64,000 nt of DNA from Harenicola maris (GTDB lineage: Bacteria; Pseudomonadota; Alphaproteobacteria; Rhodobacterales; Rhodobacteraceae). The position numbers were made by a program, and so were the translations under genes. The notes under the pieces are model-generated. The model was given only the letters and a program-made list of their open reading frames with translations. It made no database searches and was not told where the DNA came from. This document shows positions 30,179 to 38,979 of this stretch, one piece after another; the stretch's first letter is position 1, and each line of letters begins with the position of its first letter. Location of the stretch: assembly GCA_018524345.1 (NCBI GenBank), contig JADQAZ010000002.1, positions 62,001 to 126,000 on the forward strand. Reading direction: 5' to 3'.

Positions 30179-31155
30179 GCAGTCACCTCTGCCTTGGTGC
30201 ATTCGACGAAACGCCCCTGCCCTGCCTCGATGCGCGGCACGGGATCGTTTGCGCATTCGGGCGCGGCGATGGCGCAGCGGTCGCGGAAGGCGCAGCCCTG
30301 CATGGTGCCGATCAGCCCCGGCACGCGGCCGGGAATGGCGGGCAGTGCGCTGCCGCGGGGGGTGACGCCGGGCACCGGGATCGCGGCGAGCAGGCCCTTG
30401 GTATAGGGGTGTTGCGGCGCGGCGAAGAGATCGCGCGCGGGGGCGCGTTCGGCGATGCGGCCCGCATACATGACCGCGACATCGGTTGCGATGGCGGCGA
30501 CCACGCCGAGGTCATGGGTGATGAGCAGCAGGGACAGGCCGAGGTCGGCCTGAAGCTCGCCCAGAAGGGTCAGGATCTGGGCCTGAATGGTGACATCGAG
30601 GGCGGTTGTCGGCTCATCCGCGATCAGCAGTTTGGGGCGCCCCATCAGGGCGGAGGCGATCATGATGCGTTGGCGTTGGCCGCCGGAGAAGCCGTGGGGG
30701 TATTGGGTCAGCCGCGCCGCGGGATTGGCGATGCCGACGCGGTCCAGCATTTCGATGGCGCGGGCCTCTGCCGCGCTGCGGCTGAGTTTTTCGTGGCGCA
30801 TGACGCCCTCGGTCAGTTGCCGCCCGATGGTGAGGGTGGGGTTGAGGGCGCTGGTCGGGTCCTGAAAGATCATCGCCACATCGCGGCCGCGCAGCTTGGC
30901 CAGTTTGGCGGCGGTTTTGCCGGTCAGGTCCTGCCCTGCCATGTCGAAGCGGTCGGTTGTGACGCGGGCGTAGCGGGGCAGCAGGCCCATGATCGAGGTG
31001 GCCGTCAGGGACTTGCCGCAGCCGGATTCGCCGACAAGGCAGAGGGTTTCGCCCCTTGCGATTTGCAGGTCGACGCCGCGCACGGCGTTGAGTGTGCCGC
31101 GCTCTGTCGGGATCGAGACCTTCAGGTTGCGGATATCGAGCATCATTTCGGTCAT
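30175..31155 (-). CDS. Peptide-type ABC transporter ATP-binding protein (DppD/OppD-like)
   Basis: 326 aa from ATG 31155, overlapping the preceding permease gene by ATGA. Walker A GESGCGKSL, signature FSGGQRQRIMIASAL, Walker B LLIADEPTTALD and the C-terminal extension GTMQGCAFRDRCAIAAPECAND with three cysteines typical of the family. It forms a heterodimeric motor with the next gene product at the inner membrane. Confidence 0.93.
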   Translation of the reverse strand: MTEMMLDIRNLKVSIPTERGTLNAVRGVDLQIARGETLCLVGESGCGKSLTATSIMGLLPRYARVTTDRFDMAGQDLTGKTAAKLAKLRGRDVAMIFQDPTSALNPTLTIGRQLTEGVMRHEKLSRSAAEARAIEMLDRVGIANPAARLTQYPHGFSGGQRQRIMIASALMGRPKLLIADEPTTALDVTIQAQILTLLGELQADLGLSLLLITHDLGVVAAIATDVAVMYAGRIAERAPARDLFAAPQHPYTKGLLAAIPVPGVTPRGSALPAIPGRVPGLIGTMQGCAFRDRCAIAAPECANDPVPRIEAGQGRFVECTKAEVTA

Positions 31156-32024
31156 TTTCGTGCAGGCCCCGTTATGTCGCGCATGCCGTCGCCAAAGAGG
31201 TTGACCGCGAGGACCAGCAGGCAGAGCGCCGATCCGGGCAGGGCGATCAGCCATGGGTCAAAGAGGATATTGTCGCGCCCTTCGGAGATCATCAGGCCCC
31301 AGCTTGGGGTTGGCGGGCGCACGCCAAGGCCGAGGAAGGACAGGGCGGCCTCGAGCAGGATCACATTGGCGACCTCGAGCGAGACCACGACGAGGATGGT
31401 GGCGCGCATGTTGGGCAGGATTTCGAGGAAGAGGATGCGGGCGCGGCTGGCGCCGATGGCGCGCAGGCCAAGGATGAATTCCTGATGGCGCAGGCTTTGG
31501 GCCGCGGCGCGGGTGACGACGGCGAACCTGTCCCAGAGCAGGAAGCCGAGCACGGTGATGAGCGTGGTCAGGGAGGCCCCGCCGAGGGCCACCGCCGCCA
31601 GAGCCACCAGCACGATGGGCAGGGAGAGCCGCGTGGTGATGGCGAAGCTGATGACCATGTCGATCCAGCCGCCGAAGTAGCCCGCGATCAGGCCAAGGGT
31701 GATGCCGATGGTGCCGGAGACGAGGATCACCCCCAGCCCGACACCGAGCGAGACCCGCGCCCCGTAGATCAGCCGCGACAGGTAATCGCGCCCGAGGTGG
31801 TCTGTGCCCAGAAGGTGCTCTGGCACCGCGCGGTCATGCCAGAAGGGGGGCAGCAGGCGGCGGGTCAGGTCCTGCGCGATGGGGTCATGGGGCGCGAGGA
31901 GCGGCGCAAGCACAGCGATCAGGATGATCAGGAGCAGCAGCGTGCCGCCGATCAGCGCGCCGGTATTGCCGCGCATCTTGCGCCAGACCGAAGGGCGGGT
32001 GGTTTCCATGGAGACCTCGGACAT
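31152..32024 (-). CDS. Peptide-type ABC transporter permease (DppC-like)
   Basis: 290 aa. It has an N-terminal cytoplasmic extension and a first membrane helix (GALIGGTLLLLIILIAVLAPLLAP), then LLGTDHLGRDYLSRLIYGARVSLGVG, the DppC signature. The permease EAA-loop region follows (LRHQEFILGLRAIGASRARILFLEILPNM), and the rest is multi-spanning. The start codon shares a base with the preceding permease stop (TGATG). Confidence 0.92.
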   Translation of the reverse strand: MSEVSMETTRPSVWRKMRGNTGALIGGTLLLLIILIAVLAPLLAPHDPIAQDLTRRLLPPFWHDRAVPEHLLGTDHLGRDYLSRLIYGARVSLGVGLGVILVSGTIGITLGLIAGYFGGWIDMVISFAITTRLSLPIVLVALAAVALGGASLTTLITVLGFLLWDRFAVVTRAAAQSLRHQEFILGLRAIGASRARILFLEILPNMRATILVVVSLEVANVILLEAALSFLGLGVRPPTPSWGLMISEGRDNILFDPWLIALPGSALCLLVLAVNLFGDGMRDITGPARK

Positions 32025-32944
32025 CAGGAGCCCCCCCGCAGGCGCGGATCAAGCACCGCGTTGAGGATATCGGCCAAAGTGGTCAGCACCACATAGAGCA
32101 GCGAGAGGATCAGGATGATCGCCTGCACCACCGGCAGGTCGCTGCGCAGCAGGGATTCCCATGCCAGCCGCCCCAGCCCGTTCAGGGCAAAGACGCTTTC
32201 GATCACGATGGAGCCGGAGAGCAGTTGGCCCAGTTGCACCGCCGCGAGGGAGACCAGCGGCAGCACCGCATTGCGCAGGGCGTGGCGCGAGATCACCAGA
32301 TGCATCGGCAGGCCCTTGGCCCGTGCGGCGCGGACGTAATCTGTGGCCAGCACGTCGATCATGCCGGAGCGGGTGATGCGCATGAGTTCGGGGATGGCGT
32401 AGTAGCTGAGCACGATCACCGGCAGGATATAGCCCTGCCATGTATCGGCGCCCGAGATCGGCACCCAGCCATACCAGACGCCAAAGACGACGATGGCCAT
32501 GAGGCCGAGCCAGAAGCTCGGGATGGCTTGCCCCGAGACGGCGATGACCAGTGCGATGCGGTCGATCCAGCCATTGGGGCGCAGGGCGGCGGCGACGCCG
32601 AGGGGCACCGCGATGACCAGAGCGACGAGGAAGGAGATAAAGCCGAGGGTCAGGGTGACGCCGGCGCGGTTGCCGATGATCTCTGTCACCGGCACGTTGA
32701 AATAGATGCTCTGGCCCAGATTGCCGGTCAGGGCGCTGCCGATCCAGTCGAGGTATTGCACGATCAGGGGGCGGTCAAAGCCATAGGCCTGCCGGATCGC
32801 CTCTGCATCCTCGGCGCGGCCACCGGAGCCAGCGATGGCAATCGCCGGATCGCCCGAGACAAACATCAGGCCAAAGCTGAGCGCAGAGACCGTCAGGCAG
32901 ACCAGGAGCGCCACAAGCAGACGTTTGGAGATGAAAGAGAGCAT
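32024..32944 (-). CDS. Peptide-type ABC transporter permease (DppB-like)
   Basis: 306 aa. It starts MLSFISKRLLVALLVCLTVSALSFGLMFVSGDPA, typical of DppB, with about six membrane helices and the EAA-type loop TDYVRAARAKGLPMHLVISRHALRNAVLPLVSL. It pairs with the DppC-like subunit to form the channel. A hairpin separates it from the upstream binding-protein gene. Confidence 0.92.
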   Translation of the reverse strand: MLSFISKRLLVALLVCLTVSALSFGLMFVSGDPAIAIAGSGGRAEDAEAIRQAYGFDRPLIVQYLDWIGSALTGNLGQSIYFNVPVTEIIGNRAGVTLTLGFISFLVALVIAVPLGVAAALRPNGWIDRIALVIAVSGQAIPSFWLGLMAIVVFGVWYGWVPISGADTWQGYILPVIVLSYYAIPELMRITRSGMIDVLATDYVRAARAKGLPMHLVISRHALRNAVLPLVSLAAVQLGQLLSGSIVIESVFALNGLGRLAWESLLRSDLPVVQAIILILSLLYVVLTTLADILNAVLDPRLRGGS

Positions 32945-32961
32945 AGGGTGTTCCGTTATAA

Positions 32962-32994
32962 GGGCCGGACGGCAGGGAGAGAACCGTCCGGCCC
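32962..32994 (-). terminator. Intra-operon hairpin after the binding-protein gene
   Basis: Perfect 11-bp stem GGGCCGGACGG / CCGTCCGGCCC with an 11-base loop and no T run. Such hairpins after a binding-protein gene usually protect its mRNA or attenuate read-through, raising binding protein over permease. Confidence 0.65.
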
Positions 32995-33013
32995 GTTACC
33001 TTGGCAGGTAGGG

Positions 33014-34546
33014 TTATTTCCAGCTGGCGGCCCACCAGCGGGCGAACTCATCCGGATGCGGGGTGAAGTTCAGGTCATTGGAGAGGCCGTAGTTGACGTT
33101 GAAGTTATACATCGGCATCCAATACGCCTCTTCGGCGATCTTTTTCACCGCTTTGGAGTAGTTTTCCGAGCGCACTTCGCGGTCCGAGGCGGTGTCGGCC
33201 TCGGTCAGCCAAGTGGCCAGCTCTGCGTCTTGGACAAGGTCATCCGCGCCGCCGCCAAAGAAGTTGGACAGGATGAAGGCGGTGTCGCCGATGCCGTAGC
33301 TGCCCCAGTTGGAGAAGAAGGCGGGGAGTTCCTTGGCGCGCCATTTGCCGATGCCGGAGGCGTATTGTTGTTCGTTCAGCTCCAGCGTCACGCCGACATT
33401 GGCGAGGTCTGCGGCCACGGCCTCTGCCGTTGGGCGGGGCATGGCGGCGAAGACCATTTCAAGGTCGAAGCCATCCGCATAGCCCGCCTCGGCCAGCAGG
33501 GCCTTGGCCTTTTCCGGGTCGTAGTCATAGGTGGTCACATCCTGTTCACAGCCGAACTGCGCCGGGTTGCAGGGGGTGTTGAGCACCTTGGACGCGCCAC
33601 CCGCGAAGGCATCGACAATCGCGCCGCGGTTGGTGGCGTGGATCAGGGCCTGACGCACCCGTTTGTCGGCAATCGGGGTTTCGCCTGCCATGGCCTCGGG
33701 CGCGAAGCCGACATAGCCGATGCGCATGATCGGCGCGCTGATGACCTGCACGCGGCTTTCCAGCTGTGCGGCCTGATCCGGCGGGATGCGCCAGATCCAG
33801 TCGAGCGAGCCGGACATCAGCTCGGCGAACTGGGTGTTCATTTCGGGGATGGTGCGCACGGTGATCTTGTCGATGGTGGCGCCGGATTTGGGGCTGCCTT
33901 CGTAGTGATCCTCGAAGCGTTCCATTTCATAGCGGATGCCGGGTTCTTGGCTGATCAACTTATAGGGGCCGGTGCCGATCGGCGTGGCGGCTATGCCGGC
34001 GGAGCCGTTCTCGGCGAAGAAGGCATGGGGATAGATCGGCAGCGCATCGGCGAGCATTTCGATCGCACCGGCGAAGGGTTTGGACATGTTGATGCGGACT
34101 TTGTAATCGTCCAGCTTTTCGACGCTGTCGATCCAGTCGACCGAGATCGAATAGCGGGTGCCGTATTCGGGGGTGATGACGGTGTTGAGGGTTCCGACCA
34201 CGTCATCGGCGGTGAAATCGGCGCCGTTGTGGAATTTGACGCCTTGGCGGAGGGTGAATTCCATCGTCAGCGGGCCGGTGAATTCCCATGACTCGGCCAG
34301 AGCGGGGACGATCTCGCCGGTGTCGAGGTTTTTGTAGAGCAACCCGTCGTAGATATGCCGTGCGAGGATCAGGCCCTGACGACCGGCGATTTTATAGGTG
34401 TCCAGCGGCTCTGGCTCGGCGGCGAAGGCGACGTTGAGGGTGTTGGAGGCCTTGTCGGCGAGGGCGGCGGTGCCAAGGGAGAGGGCCGTGCTGGCTGCGA
34501 GGGCGGCCACGGCGGTGAGGCGTTTTAGGGAGAAGGTCTGTGTCAT
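33014..34546 (-). CDS. ABC transporter substrate-binding protein, family 5 (DppA/OppA-like)
   Basis: 510 aa. A signal peptide covers about 1-30 (KRLTAVAALAASTALSLGTAALA). The mature part has the SBP_bac_5 fold: LNVAFAAEPEPLDTYKIAGRQG, the diagnostic LVPALAESWEFTGPLTMEFTLRQGVKFHNGADFTADDVV segment, and the second-lobe regions to DEFARWWAASWK. It binds peptides, opines, sugars or metal complexes in the periplasm; the ligand cannot be read from sequence. Operon context points to an amino-acid derivative. Confidence 0.93.
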   Translation of the reverse strand: MTQTFSLKRLTAVAALAASTALSLGTAALADKASNTLNVAFAAEPEPLDTYKIAGRQGLILARHIYDGLLYKNLDTGEIVPALAESWEFTGPLTMEFTLRQGVKFHNGADFTADDVVGTLNTVITPEYGTRYSISVDWIDSVEKLDDYKVRINMSKPFAGAIEMLADALPIYPHAFFAENGSAGIAATPIGTGPYKLISQEPGIRYEMERFEDHYEGSPKSGATIDKITVRTIPEMNTQFAELMSGSLDWIWRIPPDQAAQLESRVQVISAPIMRIGYVGFAPEAMAGETPIADKRVRQALIHATNRGAIVDAFAGGASKVLNTPCNPAQFGCEQDVTTYDYDPEKAKALLAEAGYADGFDLEMVFAAMPRPTAEAVAADLANVGVTLELNEQQYASGIGKWRAKELPAFFSNWGSYGIGDTAFILSNFFGGGADDLVQDAELATWLTEADTASDREVRSENYSKAVKKIAEEAYWMPMYNFNVNYGLSNDLNFTPHPDEFARWWAASWK

Positions 34547-34594
34547 GGGTCTCTCTATATATCTAGGTTTCTCGTGAGTGGTGGTTGATAGGGT

Positions 34595-34612
34595 GCGCCG
34601 GGGGTCCGGCGC
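34595..34612 (-). terminator. Small hairpin between rraA-like gene and binding-protein gene
   Basis: Seven-bp stem GCGCCGG / CCGGCGC with loop GGGT directly after the rraA-like stop codon. It probably tunes expression within the operon. Confidence 0.45.
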
Positions 34613-35227
34613 TTAGGCGGGCTGTTTTGCACCCCGCGCAATTTCGGCCAGAGTTTCGCCCGCGCGCAGACGTTCGAGGATGGTGAGTTCATCCTCTTGC
34701 ATCTTGCGGGCGCGGGCGGCGTGGTCGGCGGCTTGGTCCTTATCAAGGACGGCGACGCCGTTTTCGTCGGCCAGAATGATATCGCCGGGCCGGACAGAGA
34801 CACCGCCGCAGCCGACGGTGACGTTGAAGTCGCCACCAAGGCCGCGCGGCTTGGTGGTGATGGGGGAGCGACCGCGGCACCAGACGGGGAAGTCCTCTTG
34901 CTCGATCGCGGAGCGGTCGGTGACGAAGCCGTCGATCACCGCGCCGACGACGCCGCGGGCCTTGGCGGCGGCGGTGGTGACCGCGCCCCAGCAGGCGTGG
35001 CGCAGGTCGCCGCAGCGGTCGATGACGATGACCTGTCCGGGTTTTGCCGCCGAGAGGGCCTCTGTCAGCATGGCGCCGTCATCGCCGAGCATCCGCACGG
35101 TGAGGGCGGGGCCGAAGACCCTGCGCGCGGGCAGAAGGCCCTGTAGCGCGGGGGACATGAAGCCGGATTCAAGGAAATGTCCCAGTGTTGCGGTTTCGAT
35201 GTCCGAAAGGTCGAAGTGTGATGTCAT
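34613..35227 (-). CDS. RraA-like protein (HMG/CHA aldolase or decarboxylase family)
   Basis: 204 aa from ATG 35227 (MTSHFDLSDIETATLGHFLES). The RraA fold core is visible: FGPALTVRMLGDDGAMLTEALSAAKPGQVIVIDRCGDLRHACWGAVTTAAAKARGVVGAVIDGFVTD. The family includes class II 4-hydroxy-4-methyl-2-oxoglutarate aldolases and oxaloacetate decarboxylases; the RNase E regulator role applies only to a subset. In this catabolic operon an aldolase or decarboxylase acting on a keto acid is the likelier reading. Confidence 0.85.
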   Translation of the reverse strand: MTSHFDLSDIETATLGHFLESGFMSPALQGLLPARRVFGPALTVRMLGDDGAMLTEALSAAKPGQVIVIDRCGDLRHACWGAVTTAAAKARGVVGAVIDGFVTDRSAIEQEDFPVWCRGRSPITTKPRGLGGDFNVTVGCGGVSVRPGDIILADENGVAVLDKDQAADHAARARKMQEDELTILERLRAGETLAEIARGAKQPA

Positions 35228-35291
35228 GCCCTGTCCTGTCGCCTGATCTGTGGGAAAAGGATGGCGGCGGGATTGCGGCAGGGTCAAATAG

Positions 35292-35322
35292 CCGGAGGTT
35301 ATGGCAAGCATAGCCTCCGGCA
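35292..35322 (-). terminator. Hairpin between ridA-like and rraA-like genes
   Basis: Thirteen-base arms (GCCGGAGGTTATG / CATAGCCTCCGGC) with one internal mismatch and loop GCAAG. No T run follows on the operon strand, so it is more likely an mRNA-processing or stability element than a full terminator. Confidence 0.5.
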
Positions 35323-35334
35323 GGGTGGCTTGGG

Positions 35335-35679
35335 TTAGATCGCCGCGGTGACGATGAATTCCACCTTGTATTCGGGGGTGGCCAGCTTGGCCTCGCCGCA
35401 GGCGCGGGCGGCGGGGTTGGCGGGGTCGATCCATGCGTCGTAGACCGCGTTCATTTCTTGGAAATCCTCCATATCTGCAAGCCAGATGATGACCTGCAGC
35501 AGTTTGGATTTGTCGCTGCCTGCCTCGGCCAGCAGACGGTCGATCGCGTCCAGACAATCCTGTGTCTGGGTGGCGACATCGGCGCCTGCGGTGCCGACCT
35601 GACCGGCGAGGTAGACGGTGTTGTTGTGGATGACGACCTGGCTCATGCGGGGGCCGGGGTGAAGACGGGTGATGCTCAT
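35335..35679 (-). CDS. RidA-family protein (enamine/imine deaminase)
   Basis: 114 aa. The YjgF/YER057c/UK114 fold: MSQVVIHNNTVYLAGQVGT, the DRLLAEAGSDKSKLLQVIIWLADM helix-strand, and the substrate-binding arginine R92 in AARACGEAKLATPEYKVEF. RidA proteins hydrolyse reactive 2-aminoacrylate-type enamines released by PLP or cyclodeaminase-like enzymes. First gene of the ABC operon, divergent from lysR. Confidence 0.92.
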   Translation of the reverse strand: MSITRLHPGPRMSQVVIHNNTVYLAGQVGTAGADVATQTQDCLDAIDRLLAEAGSDKSKLLQVIIWLADMEDFQEMNAVYDAWIDPANPAARACGEAKLATPEYKVEFIVTAAI

Positions 35680-35793
35680 GTTTTTCGCTTTCCGATGAAA
35701 TGAGAGGCAAGTTTAGACCAACAGGGGCAATGCGGACAGGTGGGCCATATAGCCCTAGGTGATTTCATGTATGCGCATTGACTATGTTGAGAG

Positions 35794-35820
35794 TGGCCCA
35801 GAATAGGGCATTCTTGGCCA
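35794..35820. promoter_or_regulatory. Inverted repeat upstream of lysR (candidate operator)
   Basis: TGGCCCAGAAT, spacer AGGGC, ATTCTTGGCCA: 11-base arms with one mismatch. It ends 27 bases before the LysR start codon in the 168-base gap between lysR and the divergent ridA operon. A palindrome ATGCGCAT lies at 35771-35778. Together they are plausible sites for LysR-type binding and autoregulation. Confidence 0.55.
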
Positions 35821-35847
35821 AGCTAAACAGGAAAATGAACCCCGCCC

Positions 35848-36780
35848 ATGACCCCTCAGCCACAAGCCGATCTGAACTGGAACCTGCTGCGCGTGTTTTA
35901 CATGATCGCAAAGGAGCAGAGCATCACCAAGGCCGCCAAGCGGCTTGGCCTGAGCCAGCCCTCTGTCAGCAATGCCCTGCAAAAGCTGGAGGCGCAGCTG
36001 GGCTGTCAGCTGGTGTTTCGGGATAGTCGGCATTTCGAGCTGACGACGCGGGGCGACAAGATTTTTCAGGAATGCCGCGATATTTTCCATAGTGCGGGGC
36101 GGATCAACCTGTTGGTGCGCGATGCCGAGGAGGAGGAGCGTGGGCAGGTGCGGTATCAGATCATCAGCAATCTGGTCTCGCCCATGCTGGACGAGTTGAT
36201 GCGCCTGTATCACCAGCGCTATCCCTCTGTCGCCTTTGAGAGCGAGGTGCAGAACAGCCAATCCATCGTGCGGTCGATCCAGCAGGGGCGCGGCACGATC
36301 GGGTTTTGTCTGTTGGCCAAGCCCTTGGTGAACCTGCCCTCGATCCGGCTGTTTCGTGAGGAGTTCTATGTCTTTTGCGGGGCGGAGCATCCGCTGTTCG
36401 GGCAGGAGAGTGTCGCCCTGCGGGAGTTGCAGCGCGAGCCGTTTATCAGCTTTGCCTGCGCCACCGAAGGGATGGGGCTGGAGCCGATGTCTGTGCTGCG
36501 CGAGGGGACGCGGCTGGGCAACCGGATCAACGGGATGAGCACCAATATCGAGGAGGTGCGACGGATGATCGTGGCGGGGATGGGGATTGGGATTTTGCCC
36601 CTGATGACCGCGCAGGATGACATCAAGCGCGGCGATCTCTGGCCGATCAAGATCACTGACGAGACCATCGGGGCCGATGTCTATCTGGTGCATGCCCCGA
36701 GGGAGAATCTGTCGCCCTCGGAGCAGAAGTTTGTGGATATCGCGCAGGAGCTATTGGCGATTTACCCCGATATGGTTTGA
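35848..36780 (+). CDS. LysR-family transcriptional regulator
   Basis: 310 aa. The N-terminal winged HTH reads LRVFYMIAKEQSITKAAKRLGLSQPSVSNALQKLEAQLGCQLVFRD, followed by a LysR_substrate domain (about 95-305; FYVFCGAEHPLFG, MIVAGMGIGILPL). It is flanked by the divergent RidA-RraA-ABC operon and the convergent TRAP-amidohydrolase-cyclodeaminase operon, so it probably senses a compound handled by one or both. Its last 19 bases overlap the end of the cyclodeaminase gene on the other strand. Confidence 0.93.
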   Translation: MTPQPQADLNWNLLRVFYMIAKEQSITKAAKRLGLSQPSVSNALQKLEAQLGCQLVFRDSRHFELTTRGDKIFQECRDIFHSAGRINLLVRDAEEEERGQVRYQIISNLVSPMLDELMRLYHQRYPSVAFESEVQNSQSIVRSIQQGRGTIGFCLLAKPLVNLPSIRLFREEFYVFCGAEHPLFGQESVALRELQREPFISFACATEGMGLEPMSVLREGTRLGNRINGMSTNIEEVRRMIVAGMGIGILPLMTAQDDIKRGDLWPIKITDETIGADVYLVHAPRENLSPSEQKFVDIAQELLAIYPDMV

Positions 36781-37709
36781 GCGCGGGCCATATTGGCGGC
36801 GGCGAGGTCCTGTAGGGCCATGCCTGCGGATTTGAACAGGGTGCGGGCTGTGTCACTGCTGCGCCCCGGGTGGGTGCCTTGGCAGAGTTCGGCCAGATCG
36901 GCGCGGATATGCGCCGGCGTGATGACGCCCGAGACCAGCGGCGCGGCGAGGTCGCCCGCGAGGCTGGCCCCGGCCCTTTGATCGACGAAAACCTCCGCCT
37001 GTGTGACGGCCCTATCGTCGCTTTCGCGCATGTCGCCTTTGAAGGCGCCGATGAGGTCGAGATGGCTGCCCTCGCGCAGCCAGTCGCCATGGATGACCGG
37101 TTTGGTCGACGCGGTGACGGTGCTGATGACATCGGCGCTGCGGCAGGTGGATTCGAGGTCTGTCACCGGTTTTGCGGGCAGGCCCTGCGCGGCGAGGGCC
37201 GCCGCCACGGCCTCGGCCTTTTCGGCGCTGCGGCCCCAGATCGAGATCTGGGTATAGGGGCGCATGGCGCTGTGGGCCTGTGCCACCGCTTGGGACAGCT
37301 GGCCGGTGCCGACCACCAGCAGGTGCTCTGCCCCCTTGCGGGCCAGCATATCCGCCGCCAGCGCCGAGGCCGCCGCGGTGCGGCGCGCGGTCAATGCGTC
37401 GCCGTCCATCGCGGCCTGCATCTGGCCGGTTGCGCCGTCGAACAGCAGGTAGCCTGCGTTGATCGTGGGGCGGTTCTTGGCCGCGTTTTCGGGGAAGAAG
37501 GTCACGACCTTGACGCCGATGCTCTCGCCCGGGACCCAAGCGGGCATGATGAGGAGGGAGGCCTCCCAGCCGTCGTCGCGCTTGAGGGTGAGGACCTGAC
37601 GCTCCGGTGCCTGCACCTCCTTGCCGTGATACCAGAGGCGCAGCTGTTCGATCAGGCCCTGCCAGTCCAGTGCTGCCTCCAGCGTCTCATGGGAGATCAT
37701 CTGGTTCAT
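36762..37709 (-). CDS. Ornithine cyclodeaminase / mu-crystallin family protein
   Basis: 315 aa from ATG 37709, overlapping the M20 hydrolase stop by ATGA. The NAD(P)-binding region LLVVGTGQLSQAVAQAHSAMRP and the family features MPAWVPGESIGVKVVTFFPENAAKNRPTINAGYLLFDGATGQMQAAMDGDALTARRTAAASALAADMLA identify it. Members include ornithine cyclodeaminase, alanine dehydrogenase and cyclic ketimine reductases; which activity applies here is not clear. Last gene of the TRAP operon. Confidence 0.88.
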   Translation of the reverse strand: MNQMISHETLEAALDWQGLIEQLRLWYHGKEVQAPERQVLTLKRDDGWEASLLIMPAWVPGESIGVKVVTFFPENAAKNRPTINAGYLLFDGATGQMQAAMDGDALTARRTAAASALAADMLARKGAEHLLVVGTGQLSQAVAQAHSAMRPYTQISIWGRSAEKAEAVAAALAAQGLPAKPVTDLESTCRSADVISTVTASTKPVIHGDWLREGSHLDLIGAFKGDMRESDDRAVTQAEVFVDQRAGASLAGDLAAPLVSGVITPAHIRADLAELCQGTHPGRSSDTARTLFKSAGMALQDLAAANMARAQTISG

Positions 37710-38950
37710 CGGTCGGCCCGTTTGACGACGGCGTGGAGCAGGATGTTGAGACCGGCGAGGAAGCTTTCTGGTGTGCAGTTTTCCTCGTTGTTGTGGGTGA
37801 TGCCGTTTTCGCAGGGGGTGAAGATCATCGCCGTGGGGCAATGGGTGGCGAGGAAATAGGCGTCATGGCCGGCTTGGCTTTGGATATCGCGCCAGTTGAA
37901 GCCCATGCGCACAGCCTCGTCGCGGATGCCGTCGATCATCTCGTGGTCAAAGATATCGCCACCCCATTCCCATTCATCCTCGATCACGGCCTCGCAGCCA
38001 CAGCGGGCGGCGGATTCGAACAGGGCGCGGCGCATCTTTTCGGCCATGGCGCGGGTGGTGATGGGGTCGGGGTGGCGCACGTCGCAGACGGCCTCGGCCG
38101 TATCCGACAGGATGCCGGGTTTGTTGGGCCATGCGGTCAGCCGCGCGGCGGTGGCCTTGCCGTCATGGACGGCGAAATCCCAGCCGATGTCATCCACGGC
38201 GGTCAGCCAGCGGGCCCCCGCGGCCAGAGCGTTTTTGCGCAGGTCCATCGGGGTGGGGCCGGTGTGGGCGGTTTGCCCCTTGAAGGAGGCGCGCATGCCG
38301 CGCACCGGATAGCCGCCGGTGACGATGCCGACCTGCCGTTTTTCCGCGTCAAGGATCGGGCCCTGTTCGATGTGGAGTTCGAAATAGGCGTCGATTTCCC
38401 CTGCCTTGCAGGGGGCTGTGCCGTTATAGCCGATCCGCTCCAGCTCATCGCCGAAGCGGGCGCCATCGTCGCCGATCAGGTCATGCACCCAGTCGATGTC
38501 ATATTTGCCGACAAAACAGCCCGAGGCGACCATGGGGGGCGAGAAACGCGCGCCTTCCTCGTTGGTCCAGTCGACCACGACGATGGGGCGGCGGGTGACA
38601 TGGCCCGCGTCATTGAGGCTGCGGATGACCTCCAGCCCCGCCAGAACGCCCGCGATCCCGTCGAACCGCCCGCCGTTGATCTGGGTGTCGAGGTGGCTGC
38701 CGATCAGGATCGGCGGCAGGGAGTTGTCGGTGCCCGCGCGGCGGCCAAAGATATTGCCCGCGGCGTCAACCTCGACGGTCAGGCCGGCCGCCTCGCACCA
38801 GCTGCGGAACAGGTCGCGCATGTCGCGGTCGGCATCGCCGAGGGTCAGGCGGGAGAGCCCGCCGGGGCGGCCTTGGCCAATTTCGGCGGAGGCCTCGATG
38901 GTGGACCAGAAACGGTCAAGGTCGACGCGGGTATCGGGGGTAATCGACAT
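37706..38950 (-). CDS. M20-family amidohydrolase (N-carbamoyl-amino acid / allantoate amidase type)
   Basis: 414 aa. Di-metal site: H86 and D88 (GSHLDTQINGGRFDG), D97, E131/E132 (TNEEGARF), H193 with E195 and Q196 (LHIEQGP), plus the C-terminal histidine (NGITHNNEE). The HIEQGP segment is diagnostic of the carbamoylase/allantoate amidohydrolase branch rather than the deacetylase branch. It would hydrolyse an N-carbamoyl or similar amide from an amino acid. Situated 29 bases downstream of dctM in the TRAP operon. Confidence 0.92.
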   Translation of the reverse strand: MSITPDTRVDLDRFWSTIEASAEIGQGRPGGLSRLTLGDADRDMRDLFRSWCEAAGLTVEVDAAGNIFGRRAGTDNSLPPILIGSHLDTQINGGRFDGIAGVLAGLEVIRSLNDAGHVTRRPIVVVDWTNEEGARFSPPMVASGCFVGKYDIDWVHDLIGDDGARFGDELERIGYNGTAPCKAGEIDAYFELHIEQGPILDAEKRQVGIVTGGYPVRGMRASFKGQTAHTGPTPMDLRKNALAAGARWLTAVDDIGWDFAVHDGKATAARLTAWPNKPGILSDTAEAVCDVRHPDPITTRAMAEKMRRALFESAARCGCEAVIEDEWEWGGDIFDHEMIDGIRDEAVRMGFNWRDIQSQAGHDAYFLATHCPTAMIFTPCENGITHNNEENCTPESFLAGLNILLHAVVKRADR

Positions 38951-38979
38951 GGGAGTTTTCTTTCTTTGGAGGGCCGGGA

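Noticed and set aside
32225-34291. A 688-codon open frame on the plus strand opposite the permease and binding-protein genes
   Set aside because: Composition is Gly/Asp/His-rich with no family resemblance; it mirrors well-supported ABC transporter genes on the other strand.
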